This document shows, piece after piece, positions 61,311 to 64,000 of a stretch of DNA of 64,000 nt; position 1 is the stretch's first letter; each line of letters opens with the position of its first letter. Both the position numbers and the translations under genes were made by a program. The stretch spans positions 1,054,001-1,118,000 of the forward strand of contig NW_026944389.1 of the NCBI RefSeq assembly GCF_033439725.1, in the 5' to 3' direction. The stretch comes from Neurospora tetraspora (Eukaryota; Ascomycota; Sordariomycetes; Sordariales; Sordariaceae). The notes below the pieces were generated by a model, which was not told the origin of the DNA, ran no database searches, and saw nothing but the letters and a program-made list of their open reading frames with translations.

Positions 61311-62972
61311 GATAGTAGTCTTATTCCCTATGGTAGTAACTATATACTAAGCGCCCGATGGGCATGGGGTCCTTCACCTAGTTTCGGAGGGAAAACCGTA
61401 CATACTTCCGTCTGCCGGATACAAACCCCCGCCCCTTGCCCGGCCGCGAGGCCGGCACCTGCGTTTCCTACCGTAGCGGTGCTCACCCACCGCTCGGTGA
61501 ATAATGACGTTAACGCATCGCCGATATCTTACCATCGACTGATGTGTTATCCCTGAGGGTCGGCTTCGCCGACTCCTCCCTCCTCCAACTCAACTGCTAG
61601 ATGGTACTCTCGGAGCCGTCCCAATCTCAATACCCAACCGAGGAGGCGGTCGGCCTGCTCTCCGTCGTCCAAGTATACAGCCAGTTGCTCTTGGCTGTGC
61701 GGCCACTCTTCTTCCCTTATTCGCTGGTTGAATGTCCATAGACAGTCGTAAACCAAGTATGCAAAGGTCTCCTTGCCCGTCCCGCAAGAGCAGTACGGTG
61801 TTTCGATATCGGGGACCTTCCTTTTAAATAGGAAGGACCGGAGCCCGATTACTTCTGTCCGCGCTTGGATGAGGAGTGAGCTTTTGGCTTTAGAGAGGGG
61901 GCGAGGGTCTTCGCCCTCAGCCTCTCCGCGCCTCCTTTTCTCTCTGGAGCCGACCATATGTCTCCTTATCGAAGTCCCGTCGAACTTTGGGTATAGGTCA
62001 GCGATCGTCAACTGGTAGCGTCTTCCCGACTTGGAGACTGCCGCCGCTGTCTGCATCTCCCACCTTGCTATCCATTCCCTCCTTGTTGCTCTCTCTAACC
62101 ACCGCTCCCTATCTTTGGCCGATGGCTCTTCCTGATACGGCGTGCCCTGTTGCGTATCGTGTGGCGCGTCTTGCGGCGTTGTTTCCCCTATTAGGTTGGC
62201 GGTGGGCGCCCATCTCTCGGCCCATTGGGCTTTGGCCGCTCCGCTTTCCGGTAGGTCTTTGGGAGGGGAAGTCCGTCGTCGGGACCTCTCCTGGATGCAA
62301 CCGGCTACCCATGCAGCCGTCCCCCTAACGAACTCTGCTTGGTCCGTCCGAGCAATTCTTTCTTCGAAGGCTCTTACCCGTTTATTTAGGTAAAGGTCGA
62401 TCGGCGGACAGTACGTTTCGGTTTCCAAGTTTCTTATCGGGGTCGCTTTGTATGCCCCCGCCATTACCCTTAGGCATTTGGTCTGATGTTTCGCCAGCTG
62501 GGTCGCAATTCCCCGGGCTTTCCCGTATAGCTCCGTCGGTTGATGATATGCCGATGCGCCGTAGGCTATTGCGCTTCGAATCACCTTCGTATAGATCTGC
62601 CGGGCTCGTTCAAAGGAGCAGCCCCATGTCTTTGCCGCTAGCCGTGTTAACGCGAAGGTCTGCGTCGCCATCTTCTTCTTTATGGCCTGAGCGTGGGCCT
62701 TAAAGTTGAGTTTCCTGTCTAACCAAACGCCTAGGAACCTTGCGGATTCTGCCGGTTCTAGGACGGTCTCCCCGATCCGGAGAGTCTCTTCTCGTGGCTT
62801 CCTTGTCCGGGTAAAGTGCATCAACTCCGTCTTGCTCGCTTCGAATTCCATCCCTCGCTCCCTTGCCCATTCGGCACAGACCTCCCAAGCAGCTTGGAGA
62901 GTTCTGCAGTTCTCCTCAGTCGTCTTTGCTACCGCCAGGATATTAGTGTCATCGGCAAACCCGACGGTAATT
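61311..62972 (-). mobile_element. 5'-truncated LINE, not RIP-mutated
   Basis: Flanked by a 14-bp duplication TATTCGTATATAGT (61297-61310 and 62973-62986). GC-rich compared with its surroundings. The 3' untranslated part is 61311-61546; there is no poly(A). It is truncated at the 5' end within the reverse transcriptase, as is common for target-primed reverse transcription. Confidence 0.88.
61547..62971 (-). CDS. LINE reverse transcriptase C-terminal part (partial)
   Basis: Open frame of about 474 residues without a proper start; it enters from the truncated 5' end. The first residues are VGFADDTNILAVAK, containing the catalytic FADD box of the reverse transcriptase. Then come MEFEASKTELMHFTR and SARFLGVWLDRKLNFKAH (the usual block after the polymerase domain), a thumb-like region, a charged linker, and YCSCGTGKETFAYLVYDC, which fits the C-terminal Cys-Cys-His-Cys motif of Tad/I-type LINEs with His replaced by Tyr. 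An RNase H domain is not obvious. It cannot be active because the finger and palm motifs upstream of FADD are missing. Confidence 0.85.
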   Translation of the reverse strand: MTVGFADDTNILAVAKTTEENCRTLQAAWEVCAEWARERGMEFEASKTELMHFTRTRKPREETLRIGETVLEPAESARFLGVWLDRKLNFKAHAQAIKKKMATQTFALTRLAAKTWGCSFERARQIYTKVIRSAIAYGASAYHQPTELYGKARGIATQLAKHQTKCLRVMAGAYKATPIRNLETETYCPPIDLYLNKRVRAFEERIARTDQAEFVRGTAAWVAGCIQERSRRRTSPPKDLPESGAAKAQWAERWAPTANLIGETTPQDAPHDTQQGTPYQEEPSAKDRERWLERATRREWIARWEMQTAAAVSKSGRRYQLTIADLYPKFDGTSIRRHMVGSREKRRRGEAEGEDPRPLSKAKSSLLIQARTEVIGLRSFLFKRKVPDIETPYCSCGTGKETFAYLVYDCLWTFNQRIREEEWPHSQEQLAVYLDDGEQADRLLGWVLRLGRLREYHLAVELEEGGVGEADPQG

Positions 62973-63024
62973 TATTCGTATATAGTACTTAGACTTAGTC
63001 TGCTAGCGCTATTATATTACCCCA

Positions 63025-63049
63025 CCCCCCCCCCCCCCCCCCCCCCCCC
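63025..63049. repeat. Poly(C) tract, 25 bases, expanded polypurine tract
   Basis: On the minus strand a run of 25 G directly precedes GTGGGGTAA and the LTR start at 63016, the position of the polypurine tract. Related copies have only 7 (58189) and 11 (51673) in the same place. Confidence 0.85.
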
Positions 63050-64000
63050 TTTATATAGAAGACTCGTCCGCGAATTTTATTAAATAATTATATAAAACCC
63101 GAATTATATTTATTTCTTCCTTATAATACGCTATAAACGCTTTAGTCCCTTTGCTTCGGGGTATTCGTTATCGTCGTGTTGTTCTATATCTTCGTTAAAC
63201 TAATTTATTAATTTTCGGGGCGGGCTCGGGGCGTCTAAATTAGTTTCGTAAAAGTTTTAAAACGCTTTCGGTACGTATTTAAAATTCGAAGCGGAATACT
63301 ATTCTAGATTGGAGTCTTAACTTTTCTAATCCGCTTAGTAGAAGAATTTCCTATTAATTATTTTAAAGGCCGTAAATTTATCGACTTCCTATTTGGGGTT
63401 TCTATTTTTATTTATAACCGGACCGGAATATTCGAGCACTTATCCCGGGAGCGGATTATTATTATACTTTTATACACGGTTTATATAGAATACGTTAGTA
63501 CTTTTCTAACTCTTTAATAATTTTAGCCGGTAGGAGTACCTTACTTTATTAATAATTTTATAATAATTATAAGTATTAAAGAAATTTAATTTATTATTAA
63601 ATTGAATCGTCGTAGATTTTAGTTTTTTTAATAATAATAATTTTATTATTTAAGTCGAAATTAGGTTCTTTCCGCTTTTTATTGGCTTACGTTACCTATT
63701 ATTCTTATACTTTTACTATTACTTTTTTTAATATATTTAATATACTTCCGAATACGTTAGGCGTAGTTCTAGGCTTATTCCCGGGTTAGTTGTTCCGTCC
63801 GTAGTATATTAGGGTTTTAAATATAGGCGTCCTAATCGAAAGGTATTTTTATTGAGTATTTAAATATAATTTTGTAGGGAGATAAGCTCACGTTATTTTG
63901 TAGCAAACTATTTTGTACGGTATTTAGGGCGGGGATAGCTTTAGACTAATCGTTTTAATAGTAGTTAATAAACGGTTATAATTATTAGTCGATGTAGGCA
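63050..64000 (-). mobile_element. Chromovirus integrase and chromodomain, continues past the edge
   Basis: Minus strand: integrase 64.0-63.7 kb, then a chromodomain near 63.45-63.2 kb (EVDKFTAFKIINRKFFY, later DAPSPP), then the polypurine tract and LTR. Same family as 57250-58580. The 5' part lies beyond the window. Confidence 0.75.

Larger units (their letters stand above)
60961..63016 (-). mobile_element. Chromovirus 3' LTR interrupted by a LINE
   Basis: LTR parts 63016-62973 and 61310-60961 total 394 bp; subtracting the 14-bp duplication leaves 380 bp, exactly the length of the related LTR at 58201-58580. It starts TATAATAGCG and ends CCCTTGTA, both consistent with RIP of TG and CA. Confidence 0.85.

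Noticed and set aside
14257-64000. CRISPR array, rRNA genes or host genes in the AT-rich block
   Set aside because: No regular spacer-repeat array or rRNA sequence was seen, and every recognisable protein motif belongs to a transposable element.

Overview
This window looks like nuclear DNA of a filamentous ascomycete (Pezizomycotina, probably a Sordariomycete; the class is inferred). The reasons are short GT-AG introns with CTRAY-type branch points, fungal gene families (GH16 glucanase, Zn(II)2Cys6-type cysteine clusters, fungal archaemetzincin), and about 50 kb of AT-rich repeats with the signature of repeat-induced point mutation (RIP). In those repeats Gln and Trp codons have become TAG or TAA, catalytic Asp has become Asn, and LTR ends TG..CA have become TA..TA.

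Region 1 (1-14.25 kb) has ordinary base composition and few genes. It holds a small Cys-rich protein gene and a related copy with a nonsense codon (both minus strand), a secreted GH16 endo-beta-glucanase with a late frameshift, a protein with two tandem Zn2Cys6-like clusters, a spliced unknown gene, a 64-residue protein, a spliced single-pass surface protein of about 691 residues, and the 3' part of an archaemetzincin gene. That last gene is broken by a TA-flanked MITE, which itself carries a 172-bp solo LTR. The rest of the gene is cut off where the AT-rich block begins. I see no convincing gene in most of 6.4-10.7 kb.

Region 2 (14.25-64 kb) is a nested transposon cluster with no convincing host gene. 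Elements that can be delimited by LTRs, TIRs or target-site duplications (TSDs) are: an LTR retrotransposon 15271-19778 (TSD AAATA); a gag-only LTR element 19958-22406 (TSD CGGAC) inside a MITE, near a broken pogo-type transposase; solo LTRs of at least four families (25356, 32561, 50311, 59486, and the 164-172 bp family at 13764, 17798 and 21605); two MITEs with 8-bp TSDs (27073, 38890); two tRNA-headed SINE-like copies (24.73-24.91 and 52.86-53.03 kb); a Ty1/copia element on the minus strand (26.3-31.8 kb); a 2.66-kb unclassified repeat present twice (31.9 and 39.7 kb); a possible CACTA-like transposase relic (34.9-37.9 kb); a RIP-mutated LINE (42.4-43.6 kb); and at least four Ty3/gypsy chromovirus copies recognised by integrase and C-terminal chromodomains (43.6-48.5, 50.6-51.2, 51.2-54.6, 57.2-58.6, 61-64 kb).

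The clearest late event is a 5'-truncated LINE at 61311-62972. It has an open reading frame and lies inside a RIP-mutated chromovirus LTR with a 14-bp TSD; removing it restores a 380-bp LTR, the same length as the related LTR at 58201-58580. I find no single new functional system. The main value is a stratified record of insertions that can be put in relative order, plus several families (164-172 bp LTR, SINE, 8-bp-TSD MITE, 2.66-kb repeat) that could be worth naming. All homology calls come from reading the sequence, not from searches.
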